Of a stretch of DNA of 64,000 nt, positions 1-10,138 are shown in pieces; positions within the stretch are counted from its first letter, which is position 1; every line of letters begins with the position of its first letter. The notes below the pieces were generated by a model. The model saw only the letters and a program-made list of their open reading frames with translations. It was not told where the DNA came from and made no database searches. The position numbers and the translations under genes were made by a program. Source of the DNA: Erpobdella octoculata (lineage: Eukaryota; Annelida; Clitellata; Hirudinida; Erpobdellidae); assembly GCA_963978895.1 (NCBI GenBank), contig OZ022238.1:7428066-7492065 (forward strand). Reading direction: 5' to 3'.

Positions 1-345
1 ACCCGGTCTATAAAAAGTTTTTTTTGTTCTTTATGCGTTTTTTTCGATTATAGCCGTTACAGTTTTTTTTTCTTAGGCTGTTTTTTCCGATACCATCCAA
101 TAAATATTGTGTTTTCGTAGGCGTTTATTTCCAAAAACATACAATATTGGTTTTTTTCGTAGGCGTTTTTTTCACTATCACTCAATATATGTGGTTTTAT
201 CGTATGCTGTTTTTTAAAGTTTTTTTATAGGCAGTTTTTCAAAAATCATCCAATCAAAGATAAGACCATTCCAAAACGTTTTCAAGTGAAAAATCATCTG
301 CTAGTGGCTAAAATAGTCACTCGCTTCGCCTGCCTAAAGTTATTA
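1..345. repeat. Dispersed repeat, left copy (flanks a Helitron)
   Basis: T-rich sequence with recurring GTAGGCGTTTTTTTC-like words. The segment near 240-340 (ATAAGACCATTCCA, AACGTTTTCAAGTGAA, AATCATCTGC, ACTCGCTTCGC) recurs in the same orientation at about 2810-2905 with small differences. The two copies lie on either side of the Helitron-like element 511-2580. No coding potential seen; family not recognised. Confidence 0.6.
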
Positions 346-510
346 CTATAATAGCGCATTGGTGTTGTTTTTGAGCTTAGAGTGCGATTTGAGTGCAACT
401 ACCTTGACTATTAATATGTAAAAACTTACACGCTGTTGGTTAGGGCACTTTTTTGTTAAAATGCTTAAATAAAAAGTTATTAGCCGCGAAAGTTTAACGA
501 TTTGCGGATA

Positions 511-2580
511 TCTTATATATAAAAATGAAATGTTTGTTTGTTTGTTTGTTCGGACATAAAATGTAAACGGCCGAACAGATTTAATTGAAATTTGGCATAC
601 TTATGTATCTTATTCAAGCGGTGGTTCCTGTAAAATATTAAATAAATTGGTTTCTCCGTTGATGTTTTATGGACAAAAAACATTTTGGTCAGCGGTAGTA
701 AGTTGGAGTAAATTTTTTTTCTACAAAATAAAATAAAATTAATTTATAGTTAAATTATACAAAATATTTTTAATTTTTTTTTCTTAAGTTTTAAAGGTTT
801 TAAATATAAATATTAAATTAAATAAATATGTGTGTTGTTTAGTGCCGCCCATGGATATCTATGGTGCCGCCGGATACCTTTGTTTTGATTTCATAGAGCT
901 CATTGAGGCTCATTCTCTTCCGAACCTCCGATACGACAGCTCTGCTATCGGTAAACTTTATATTTGATTTTAGCAACTTATTTTTTAAATCTAGATAACT
1001 TTGGATTTCAGGACTAATCAATAAATTGCAGGTGGAATTTCTTCTATTTAGAGATATTTTGTGCTTCACAAAAAGAGTTCCAGACTTAACAAATTAAAAT
1101 TAAATCAAATTAGAAATTCATTGTTCATATCTCCCATTCAAAAGTAAGTGGCAAAGCTTTGGTAATTTGTTTTTAGTTTTTAAAATCATGACTTACTATG
1201 TATCTTTCAATTTATTTCGTTTGTTGCATTGCACGTGTTTAATTATGTTATATTATTATTAATTATTATAAGATTATCATTATGCTCTAACATTTTGTGT
1301 TTTACAAAAAGGAGTTGCAGATTGGAAAAATAAATTTAAATTCATTGTTCATATTTATCGTTCAAGGCTTCTGACTTCAATTGTTCCTCATCTAATATTG
1401 TTGAGCGACGAGCTTGCTATCAGCCTATCGGTAAATGAGAAATTTTTTTGGGCAGGTAAGTATTTTTTTATGTAATGGCATTACAACCATTATTATTGAC
1501 GAGTAGTTATGACTATAAAATTATGAATTAATTTATCGGTCTTATTTTATTTTTTACTTTTCAGAGGAAATTAGAAAATTACATTTTAAAGAAAATCTGA
1601 CATGCAACACCAATTTATTGTAAAAGTTTCACTGATATATGAGGTGCATGAAATTTGAAAGAAATGAAAGCAAGTGCAGTATTTTTGTGTTTCAACAAAA
1701 TCAACAAAGTTCTCAAGCCAGCCTATCAATCTGCTGCTGTTTTGTTCAATTTATAATTGCATCATTTCCCAGAAAACTCTCGGAAAATTCATTAAGTTAA
1801 TGCTTTGAAGGTTTTTAATATTATTATTACTTCATGTTTTATTTCAATTTGTGTTTTATATCACATTTTTCAAAGCCACGGGTCAACATTTATTAACATG
1901 CCACATGTAGCGTTATATGCTTTCTGTAGACATGACACTTAAAAACTAAGAACAACTCAAAAACTAAGACTAGCGATTTTACGAAAAGCAGCTGTTGAAC
2001 AGTGTGTAATAAATCTATTGTAAGCATTTATAATCTTACAAAAATTTAAAATAAATATAACCTGTTGAGATATATGAGCGGATTATAACATTATTGCAGC
2101 CGTTAACTAATAAATTCTTTTTTTTCCAGCTTCAGTCAATCATAATAAGACTTTGCCGAAGATCACACTTGCAGAGTGGAACCAATACATTAAAGAACAC
2201 TAATTAAAATTGAGGAAGTTCAGATGTAACTAAACGAGCAAACCAAACAACAAAGTGTTAACGAGAGAACAGATCAATTTTGATGACTTTTCACAGCATT
2301 CCGCTACAGCCCATCTAAGTCACATTGGGAAGGCTCTAAAATTTAATGGAGGAACAGAAGAGCGAAAAGAAGAGCAAGCTGGAGCGGTAAAGCGTAAAAG
2401 CAACCGGGATCGGGAAAAGTAAAAGAGACCGGGGCCGGAAAAGCGACCGTGAGCAGAAATGCGACCAGGAGTGAGAAAGCGACATGGAACGGGAAAGCAA
2501 GCGGTTAAGGAAACGGGAGCCAGAGAGAAAACGATAAAAAGCCTTTAAAATCCCCGGGCAACGCCGGGTAACCCAGCTAG
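511..2580 (+). mobile_element. Helitron-like element, long copy with non-minisatellite interior
   Basis: The 5' end is A followed by TCTTATATATAAAAATGAAA. The 3' end is the GC hairpin CCCCGGGCAACGCCGGGT, then CTAG, then T, which are the hallmarks of Helitron termini (TC start, hairpin, CTRR end, A/T target). Near the 3' end (2340-2520) it carries a degenerate purine-rich GGGAAAGCGACC-type minisatellite. The interior is longer than in the other copies and contains unrelated AT-rich sequence with splice-like sites (donor CAGGTAAGT at 1453-1461, acceptors near 1564 and 2129). No Rep or helicase motif was seen. Two separate insertions sharing only the ends are also possible. Confidence 0.55.
2130..2203 (+). 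other. Possible captured terminal-exon fragment
   Basis: A strong polypyrimidine acceptor (TTCTTTTTTTTCCAG) precedes a short open frame that reads KTLPKITLAEWNQYIKEH at its end and stops at 2201-2203. It has a coding look but only about 24 residues, and no homologue is recognised. It lies inside the putative Helitron 511-2580, so a captured host-gene fragment is an inference only. Confidence 0.2.
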
Positions 2581-2639
2581 TATATAATACATCGTACGTC
2601 ATCTTTCAATATAAACAAGTTGAAAATAAATAAATCACC

Positions 2640-2930
2640 GAAGTAGAAGGCCGGCGGTTTTTCCCAATTTTGAGAATACGTCATCAATCAATATAAACAA
2701 GTTGAAAATTAACAAATCACCGAAGGCGTGTTTTCCTATAATTTTGAGATTACGTCATAACACATAAGCAAGTTGAAAATAAATAGAGGTGGTTTTATTC
2801 GTAGGCGGTTTTTTCAAATTTAGCCATTCAAAGAGAAGACCATTCCATAACGTTTCCAAGTGAACAATCATCTGCGATTCTAGCTGAAAAAACTCACACG
2901 CTTCGCACGCGAAGCGTGCGTCAAGTGCTG
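2640..2930. repeat. Dispersed repeat, right copy, with perfect palindrome
   Basis: Two internal words repeat here (ATATAAACAAGTTGAAAAT and the AATCACCGAAG region). The 2810-2905 portion matches 240-340. It ends in a perfect 10-bp inverted repeat, CACGCTTCGC (2897-2906) and GCGAAGCGTG (2909-2918), separated by AC. Confidence 0.6.
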
Positions 2931-3876
2931 GTTAACTTTTAAATTTTGTATGAGTAAAAAATGACTAGCCTTTACCCCCCGGTCATAGAGGTTTTTAGAA
3001 GAAATATTTTATGAGGTTTATCACATTTAGTGACATCAACCTACGTGACTCCACTCTATCAACGTGAAACTAAATTGTTCAGATGTCGAGACCTGCATTA
3101 GCTCCGTTCAAACTTGTAGTATATGGTATTTAAAATTGAGGTATTTTAAAAAAATCATTCGGTTGGCGATACTGTTAATAAAAGGTGTGTGTTTAAAGCT
3201 AATTCAGAAATTCAATCGAGCTTTGAATATTCTTAAAATTTAGAGTTTGAATTACTTAATATTTTATTTCTAATACAACAATATTGTACATGACATGTTT
3301 GTTTTATTACAGAAATGACAAAATTTATTAACGAATCAGCAAAATATTGCACAATTTTATTTGATTCTCAAGAAGATAACGATAGCCATTTCTATTATGA
3401 GCAGCTGATAGCGATCCGTCGAAAAAAATGATGTCTCATCGTAATCAATTATTGTCATTATTGTTTTGTACAAACAAATTATTACAAACTTTATATTAGG
3501 CTACAATCTCTGTTTGTGTTTGTGTGTATGTGTGGCTTTCTCTGTACGCAAATCTTGCAAGTAAAATTTAACCTGCTTTTTGATTAGGTAGGAAGCTGAA
3601 ACTTTCAGCATAGCTTTATATTGGATGACAATACATGATTCAATTAAAAAAAAATTAATTTGAACATATTTCGTATTTCTAAATCGAGTGTATTTGAAAT
3701 ATAGGTTTGTGTTGAAAAACTCGTTTTTAAATAAAAAACAATATAGACAAAGTTAGAAGCTTAGGCTGAGTCTGTTGTAGTTAAATCTCTCTTGATCAAT
3801 ACAGACTGTCATTCAGGATTTATTTGTTGTTTCTCTTGATTTCGTATATACTATCTACACTGTAGATTCTACAGTC
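2931..3876 (+). repeat. Interspersed repeat R1, copy 1 (decayed coding remnant)
   Basis: About 900 bp match 10139-11040 closely, ending in the shared word ATTCTACAGTCA. This copy keeps a roughly 60-bp segment at 3044-3103 that copy 2 lacks. Its C-terminal coding part is broken: the intact copy reads LISDSSKKMM, whereas here one base is missing near 3410 and the frame shifts. A tail starting ACAAACTTTATATTAGG (about 3484) is shared with shorter copies at about 23560 and 50410. Confidence 0.7.
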
Positions 3877-4203
3877 AAAAATTGCAGAAGTGGAGTTTAG
3901 GGAAAAACAACTTTAACCAGCTGATGCAATGAAAAACTAAATTGAAGATAAAAAAAAGAAGAAGCAATTGAAACATTATATGTTAAAAATTATCTAGGCA
4001 TTGAAACTGGATTAACTATATAAGTGTCAATCCTCTAAGAATTTTTAGGCAAATACTGAGAAAGAAAGAGAAGCAATATTCCAGTTAATTTGTTTGACTT
4101 TATTTTGGCGTCATTTGGCAAGCCATACCGTATCCGTATCTTGACTGCATTATTCAAGCTTTGAAAACAATTTAAAAATGGCAGAACGATCGACCTTTTT
4201 AAG
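3877..4203. other. No gene recognised
   Basis: AT-rich unique-looking sequence with stops in all frames; nothing else supportable. Confidence 0.5.
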
Positions 4204-5290
4204 TAGGGGAGAGTTGCATAAGATGAGACGGTTCATAAAATGAGACAGAGATGATGAAATCCCGATGGTTCTGGTTTAAACTGAAATTTCACTTTCGATT
4301 ATAGCTTCTGCATTGTTTGCATCCTCTCTTCTTTATAAGAATTTGGTGTTATTTTGTCGGATTTCTCAATTCAAGGTAATTATTAATTACTCTTTGTGTA
4401 TGAGAATTATGAAAATCTAAAATAACACTTTTTTTTTTGAATTTATTTGTTCGCTTTTTAAGGTGCGTTATTGCCTACGCCTACGGCCTACACCACGGCG
4501 AGTTAAGTGCAATCGTATACTAATTAATAAGATAAGACATCTAATAGTTGCTCAAGATGAGACGCGATAAAAAGATTAGACAAAGATAATTTAAATAAGA
4601 ATTTATTGTAGCCAGCAATTTCTTGCAAAAAAATTAAATTTATGCTACCGTTATAGAGACGCTGGTGGCAGAGCGGTAGTTTGCCTGTCGATCGTTAGGT
4701 CGGCAGTTCAAGCCTCACCAGCGTCACCAGCGTAACTCCCTTAAGCAAGGAGTTCACTCGCATTGCTAAAGGTGTAGGCGCCTATAAATGGCTGCTTCTG
4801 CAAAGAACCCTTTATTCAGTGGCCTTGAAGCCATCCGTTGTTAAATCATTTGTTAAATTTTAGATGGCCATGCATCACACACTTAAAAGTATCGATGTCT
4901 CGTTTTTTGTGAGCCGTTCACAAAGGGCGAATCTAAAGAAAATGGATTTGCTGCAAGTGGATTTTTGTCTCTTCTACAACTAACGCGATTGCTGAGCACG
5001 TACACGGCTGTAAAAAAGTCAAAAACTTATACTTTTAAAAACTGTTTAAGCGACCACCATTGATGGAGCCATATTTTGTTTCGTTAGCAAGCGAAAACAA
5101 ACATTTGTTTTCATTGGTGGCGTCTAGAGGAATAACATTTTGATTTTGTTGTTGATTATAGTTTAATTAATTTGTTTTAAATTCAATGAAAGTGAAGATT
5201 TCAACGTTGTCTCATCTTAGACAAACCGCTGTTTTATCTTAGGCATTGTGTTGCCTAAGATGAGAAATTTTGGCAGGTAAAATGTCTGGA
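4204..5290. repeat. Probable decayed DNA-transposon remnant around a SINE
   Basis: Starts TA then GGGGAGAGTTGCATAAGATGAGAC. The word TAAGATGAGAC and its reverse recur near 4553 and 5210-5270 (CTCATCTTAG, GTTGCCTAAGATGAGA). TA-flanked GGGGA termini resemble pogo-type MITEs, but a matching right terminus was not found, so the class is uncertain. A tRNA-headed SINE (4658-4835) is inserted inside. Confidence 0.35.
4658..4835 (+). mobile_element. tRNA-derived SINE
   Basis: The head folds like a tRNA. GACGCTG at 4658 pairs with CAGCGTC near 4717, an A-box-like TGGCAGAGCGGTAG follows, and the B-box-like GTTCAAGCC sits at about 4708. The anticodon arm is degenerate (CTGTCGA pairs TCGGCAG around an 8-base loop), so it is not a working tRNA gene. 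The body AACTCCCTTAAGCAAGGAG, then CACTCGCATTGCTAAAGG, recurs at 11043-11134. RNA polymerase III transcription is inferred from the boxes. Confidence 0.7.
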
Positions 5291-5468
5291 AAAAAATTTC
5301 TTTAAAGATTAAATTATTGAGACCTAAATGAGGTCTGACAAAATCTCCCAAAAAATTCTGGATGCACCACGTTATATCTTCCAATCTACAGCACACTGTA
5401 CGACGTCATCGACAACTCTGAGACCAATGGTAAGACGATTGAAATTAATCTCTCCGACGCCATCTAAT

Positions 5469-5553
5469 GATCAACTAACGAATGAAATTACGTGATCCTC
5501 CTTAGGACATTCACCATTAAGAAAATTAGTGAACTAGTTTCGTTAGTTTGATC
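5469..5553. repeat. 85-bp inverted-repeat (possible mini-MITE)
   Basis: Arms GATCAACTAACGAA (5469-5482) and TTCGTTAGTTTGATC (5539-5553) are inverted repeats with a single unpaired base, enclosing 56 bp. No target duplication is convincing. Confidence 0.4.
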
Positions 5554-5789
5554 GATGAAGTGTTGTGTGAGTTTGTTTTGACCCGTTTCGATATAAATGG
5601 TTGGAACAATTGTAGTCTTTCTTCTTTGTTCCTAACTTGAACTTACCAGGCTAAAAATGTTTCGTGTCCTCGCGGTTGACGATACATTGGATTTAATCCT
5701 TTGTTTATAGAAAATTTAAGTTAGCTCAGTACAAAGCCTCTGTCAGCCACATACCAGAAAATAGCAATCAATCAACTCCTATTTATTTA

Positions 5790-5960
5790 AATGTTTTATG
5801 TCCACGACAAAAAACAGCAAGAGAAGTAGAGTTAGTAAGAGATGCAGAAAGAGAGTTCCAGAGATAGGGACCAGAATAGGAAAAAAGCGTTTAGTAAAAG
5901 AATACTTAACAGTAAAGATACGAAAGTGACTAAGAGAGAAAAATCGAAGACCAGACTTAG
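5790..5960 (-). pseudogene. LINE reverse-transcriptase tail, decayed
   Basis: The reverse strand reads, across frames, FSYSGPYLWNSLSASLT then a NSTSLAVF-like stretch. This is the conserved C-terminal sequence following the RT domain in CR1/Jockey-type LINE ORF2 (sGP-lWNsLP...lK-F). Frameshifts and stops are present. A second tail of the same type is at 57990-58180. Confidence 0.45.
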
Positions 5961-5994
5961 GAGGGATTTGTATTTAATTAGTTAAGTAAAGTGC

Positions 5995-6800
5995 CAGTGC
6001 GGATCAACCATGGCGCAGGTGGCGCACCTGTGCCAGGGCCTCTGAGCAGGGGGCCTCAAAATTTTACAATACAAAAATTATTATGCAAGCGTAGTAATCC
6101 AAAAACTACATTGTGGACAAGGATTTCTAAGTTCGTGAGTTCAAGTGTGTCACAACTATGTGTATTGGTGATCTTTGAAATTTGCATTTGAAGCTGTTGT
6201 CGTTGCCGGTGGTCTCGAGGTGGGCGTGATTGTGGAGATTTGCAGCCAAAATGGCTTTTGCTGGCGGTCTCGATGGATGTGTGCTCATGCCTGTTTGTAT
6301 GCTTGCGTGTCGTATTCATGCAACAAACTACAACTCGCATAGATGTTTATGTTAACTCACACACAAAAACATAGCAAATATTGCAGATAGAATAGCTTTG
6401 ACATCCATTGTTGAGACCACTAAATTGCCGTAACTCAGAATAATGCACTAAGAGAACACATAAGATATTAAAATTATTCACTCCTCGTCTTCAAAGATTT
6501 CTTCAAAAGTTGATTTGGATTTGGATGACGAATTCTCAACCCCCCCCAGGAGAGTCATTTCCGAAAAATCATTGGTGGGACGCAAACTGTTTTAAAAACT
6601 CACATAATTCAAAATTGAATCCTTTTAATGCAGAAACCCTTCATCTCAAAATAGCTGATGAGTCGGGGAGTAAGATATTCATAGGAAGCTTTTCAAAAAT
6701 GTTTTCGAAAACTTATACACTTTTTCCTCTCAAAATAACTGATGACTGAGGAAATTTATTTTAAGCACTTTTTTGTTTTTTTTAAAACGTGGGGCGCCTT
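5995..6800 (+). mobile_element. hAT-like element remnant related to 26120-27637
   Basis: The left end CAGTGCGGATCAACCATGG resembles the CACTGGCGGATC ends of the element at 26120-27637. From about 6316 to 6790 the sequence matches the reverse complement of about 26240-26750: shared words include GAGACCACTAAATTGCCG, AGATTTCTTCAAAAGTTGA and AGGAGAGTCATTTC. Fragments PPGESF and LFPLKI correspond to PPGESF and HFFP-K in the other copy. The open frame 6510-6749 lies here and is part of this repeat. No right terminus was found. Confidence 0.55.
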
Positions 6801-7277
6801 TTACTCAAACTAACCATCTTCTAACTTTTAAACAAAATTAATTGAAACAATTGATGAAAATGTTTAGTACATTTTGAGCAGTTGATCAATAATGTTTTGG
6901 AAAAAGCGCACTACGTTTTTACTTTTTTTGGACAATACATTTGGCAATGGAAAAACTGACGACATTCCAAATACCAAATATCGTCATATCTACCATGATC
7001 GAAGAGCAAACACATTTATAATAGAACAATATCGGAACTCTCGTAAAACACATAAAAAAAAAGAGTTACAAAACTGACGAACAAAGACGGCAAATCAATG
7101 TGAATACCGAACAAAAACAACATCAATGACAATCTATTCACATGTATCTCAACATTTTTCTTGCCAAAATTCGCAAAGTTTTTTTTTTACAATCCCTCAT
7201 ATCTAGAACAAATACAAACAAACTGTTCAAGGTAAACACAGTTCAACTAATTATATTTTAAAGAACAAAGAGATGAG
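6801..7277. other. No gene recognised (3' flank of GT92 gene)
   Basis: AT-rich. A 61-codon frame with an ATG at 6892 shows no recognisable motif and no splice context. No AATAAA was found directly downstream of the GT92 stop on the minus strand. Confidence 0.4.
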
Positions 7278-8247
7278 CTACGTTGTAGTTCTGTTTCTCC
7301 CGAACAAGCTTTTTAGTTTATCACGAACATCTCGTAATCTAAACAAAATCTCGTCGGCGAACTGGAACATGTAATTGTCTTCCATAATTTCTCGTGCTGG
7401 AACAATTAACGATAACCTATAGTGATGGGAAAGGGCATTTTCGATGGGAACATAATCGGTTGCTACAAGGCTTCCTTTTTCCGGATCGTGAACAGCTAGC
7501 CAAATATCTGTATAAAGAGTACTGATGATCATTTTAGAGCGTACGCCAAACGGATATGCATAAATTTCTCTCCTGTTCATCAACAGTGTCTTTGCGTCGT
7601 ACTGCAATATGTCTTCACTTCTATTCAAAACTGCTTGGCTCGAATTTAGAAACAGTTTTCTACTTAAAACATTGTTGAAGAAAACGTTCCTCACAACATA
7701 AACCTGTGAAGAATTTAGACTACTGACTAGTTCGGCTAAGCTGCGTTTCTGTCTGGGAACGATTATTTCATCTACGTCTACGTTGGTGACAAAATGAGAA
7801 GTTGTGTGACAACGACGTACGCAGTCATTCAGAGCAGCTAGTTGTCCGTAATAATGAATGTCTCCCGCATTGACGGGTAACTTCCAAGGTATTACATTAA
7901 GGATGCCTTCGTCCCGATAATGCTCAAGTACTGTGTTGACATCGACTCCGGTACTGTGATTGTAGACAACGAATCTTTCGACTCCAAGCACTCTGTTGAC
8001 TTCAATCCATTCGATTACCATCTGATAATTATTGTAGTGAGAATGAAGCAGAGATAAACAGTTTGTGAAATTAACCTTTTCGCTTTTTTTGGACACGACG
8101 ACTTGCTTTGGAAGAGAAGAATTGTTGACATTTTGTAAGATGTGGTGATAGGTAGGTGGCTGGCATTCGCTTTTAACCAAACTGATGAATGCTGGATTGG
8201 AAATAGCCTGGTTGCTGAACTCGCAACTGAAATAGCACTCTATGTAT
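7278..8247 (-). CDS. GT92 (DUF23) glycosyltransferase, exon 2 (catalytic)
   Basis: Second coding exon of a Golgi-type glycosyltransferase of family GT92, which transfers sugar (galactose in characterised animal members) to glycans. The exon begins after TTTTCATCCGCAG and splices in phase to exon 1 (9452-9897); together they encode 471 residues. Family features in order are YNNYQMVIEWIEVNRVLGVERFVVYNHS, here split: YQMVIEWIEVNRVLGVE, then FVVYNHS; VIPWKLP; HYYGQLAALNDC; the metal-binding DVDE in FVTNVDVDEIIVPR (about residues 305-308); the YVVRNVFF strand; RSKMII; and HHYR near the C-terminus. Several NxS/T sites suit a lumenal domain. Catalytic residues look intact and no internal stop is present, so it is probably functional. 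The acceptor substrate cannot be predicted. Confidence 0.88.
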
Positions 8248-8329
8248 CTGCGGATGAAAACTATTTATTATTATTATTGTACATACCAATAACTTTCATC
8301 ACAGGAGTTAGCGTGTTTTGAATACAAGC

Positions 8330-8415
8330 TTGTTTTGAATAGTTGAAAATATGTGGCAGACAGTTAAATGTTTGCTTGTAGGTCGTTTGGTTCGAATCCT
8401 GTCGTCTTTTACAGC
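8330..8415 (+). repeat. tRNA-like SINE fragment
   Basis: Has an A-box-like TGGCAGACAGTTAAAT and a perfect B-box GGTTCGAATCC at about 8389 with roughly tRNA spacing. The acceptor stem does not close, so this is a decayed SINE head rather than a tRNA gene. Confidence 0.35.
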
Positions 8416-8499
8416 TTTCGTAATTGGAAAAAATCAGAGAACGATTTATTGAATAATTATAACTTCACCAAAAAATGAAAAAAAATATAGAACGAGAAA

Positions 8500-8640
8500 G
8501 AAGAAAGAGGAAGAAAAAAGAAAACAAGAGACAGGGAAGACAGAGAAAAAAAGAGGAAGGGGAGAGAAAGAGAGGGAGAAAGAGAGAGAGAGAGAAAGAA
8601 AGAGAAACTGAAAGAAAGAGAGAGAAAGGAAATGGACGCT
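8500..8640. repeat. GA-rich low-complexity tract
   Basis: Imperfect GAGA/GAAA repeat with long pure GAGAGAGA runs. It produces spurious Ser/Leu-rich or Arg/Glu frames. Confidence 0.85.
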
Positions 8641-8658
8641 AATTATATTTGCCCAGAG

Positions 8659-9328
8659 CAAGGGTCTCCAAACTGCGGTCCGCGAGGCCCTCTCATGCGG
8701 CCCGTGGAAACTTTTTATATTTAAAAAATCTTAATTTGTATTAATTTTTTAAATATTATATTTTCCAATTTATCTTAAATAAATCATACAATTTAATTTT
8801 TACTTTCATTTCATATTCTACTTCACTTTTAGTTTGTTGTCAACCTGCATACTCAAGCTTCTATCGCTTCCTGATTGTATTTTCCAAATAATTTCGATAT
8901 TTATTTTAATTTATAGAGATTCTTTTTCGATCAAAAAATTAGTAATTTTTGTTTCTATTGGTATAAAATTTATAAAAAAATGTTTGAAACATACACGAAA
9001 ATAATTTATTACGAATTTCTCAATGATTACCATTGTTTTGTACTGTCATATAATTGTGAAATGTGCAACACTCTATTTTAATTAGTGATACTTACTTGCC
9101 AGTGTGTATTTTCTGAGCACTATTGTGTGCAAAATACAGTTTCACTATTTATTCATGTTGAAAGAACTTTATTTTTACATAACATTAAATATAATATCAA
9201 AATAATAAATATATAATTAAAAACAACGTTTTGATTCTTTTTTATATTGACCTCTAGTGTGTAGTCGGCCCCCAAACTGCTGTTGACAGTTTATGCGGCT
9301 CTCCGGCCGAAAAGTTTGGAAACCCCTG
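8659..9328. mobile_element. Non-autonomous hAT element (MITE)
   Basis: Termini CAAGGGTCTCCAAACTGCGG and, reversed, CAGGGGTTTCCAAACTTTTC are inverted repeats of the Charlie-type hAT pattern. The 8-bp flanks GCCCAGAG (8651-8658) and GACTAGAG (9329-9336) match at 6 of 8 positions, consistent with an aged hAT target duplication. The interior is AT-rich and has no transposase. It lies in the GT92 intron. Confidence 0.8.
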
Positions 9329-9451
9329 GACTAGAGTCCTTAATATTATGTATACATTTATTATCTTTTTAAGATTAACAGAAATTTGCTTAAGTTAAAT
9401 TAAATTCTGAAAATAAAAATAATTTTTAATTGAAACAATTAATAAGTTAAC

Positions 9452-9897
9452 TTTTTCCTGAAACCGTTTAACGATTTTCCAAATATCGCTTTCCGAACGA
9501 TCTGAGTCTTGAGGTCGGCACTCCAGATCCGGCAGAAGTAACTTTCAAGAGATCCGTCCAGTATAATCCCAATGGTCACTACGCGAATAGTAGACGCACT
9601 GACATTTGCAGTTTCCACGTAGGAGCTGAAAACCGAGAGGTTTTTCGAGTCTGGTTCGGTAAATGTCCACTCATACCCAGAGTTGTTGAACTTTGGAAGT
9701 TCAAATTCACACGTTTCATTGTTCTTCAATTGTTTGTCTCCGTACGCAAGCGCCAAAACGTTTCGCAAAATTTTTGTGCTATAATTTGAAGTCCAATAAT
9801 TTAAATTTCCAACCAGGCAAAGTAAAATAAAAACACAACATTTATATTTGTTTCGTAAAAAGAAGATCAACGTTTTATTGTAAAACTTCATTTTCAT
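9452..9897 (-). CDS. GT92 glycosyltransferase, exon 1 (signal anchor and stem)
   Basis: Starts MKMKFYNKTLIFFLRNKYK and encodes a short basic cytoplasmic tail, a hydrophobic span at about residues 19-36 (CCVFILLCLVGNL), then a stem with several N-glycosylation sites (NNET, NNSG, NLS). This is the type II topology of Golgi glycosyltransferases. The end of the exon (VSASTIRVVTIG and SYFCRIW) matches the N-terminal start of the GT92 domain. The lengths, 446 plus 970 nt, sum to a whole number of codons when joined to exon 2. The first ATG is chosen because no earlier in-frame methionine precedes it and it supplies the anchor. Confidence 0.82.
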
Positions 9898-9997
9898 CCG
9901 TCTTTTTTCAGTTCATTCGGAAAGGTCGGTGTAGTTTTATTTTGCCCTATATAGTCTTTAGAGGTGACTGAACTAACTAGGTTGTCACGCATTGACT

Positions 9998-10137
9998 CAC
10001 TGGCGTAACTTGGGGGGTGGGGTCCCGGACCATACTGGGAAACGGATGACACCATCGCATGGGATTACCCCAACATAAATAATAGGAATGTCTCTGATTC
10101 TATGTCACTATGGAACTATTCTTAGATCAGCCTAGCA
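9998..10137 (+). repeat. hAT-like terminal fragment
   Basis: CACTGGCGTAACTTGGGGGG resembles CAGTGGCGTAAC-type hAT ends. No matching second end is found before R1 copy 2 begins at 10139. Confidence 0.35.
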
Positions 10138-10138
10138 A

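Larger units (their letters stand above)
8248..9451 (-). other. Intron of the GT92 gene
   Basis: The donor AA|GTTAAC (minus strand, 9451) and acceptor CCGCAG (8248) keep the frame open in phase 2. The intron contains an hAT MITE (8659-9328), a GA-rich tract (about 8500-8640) and a short tRNA-like SINE piece. A donor with AC after GTTA is not ideal, so an alternative donor a few bases away is possible. Confidence 0.7.

Noticed and set aside
839..1069. 76-codon minus frame (RKRMSLNELYEIKTKV within it)
   Set aside because: Mildly protein-like but no recognised motif, splice context or second copy; it lies inside the Helitron-like copy and is mentioned only as a possible captured fragment.
4658..4729. 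A functional tRNA gene
   Set aside because: A and B boxes and acceptor stem are present, but the anticodon arm has a 7-bp stem and 8-base loop, and the sequence continues into a repeated SINE body.
6892..7077. 61-codon frame with an ATG
   Set aside because: No motif, no splice or poly(A) context; probably chance.
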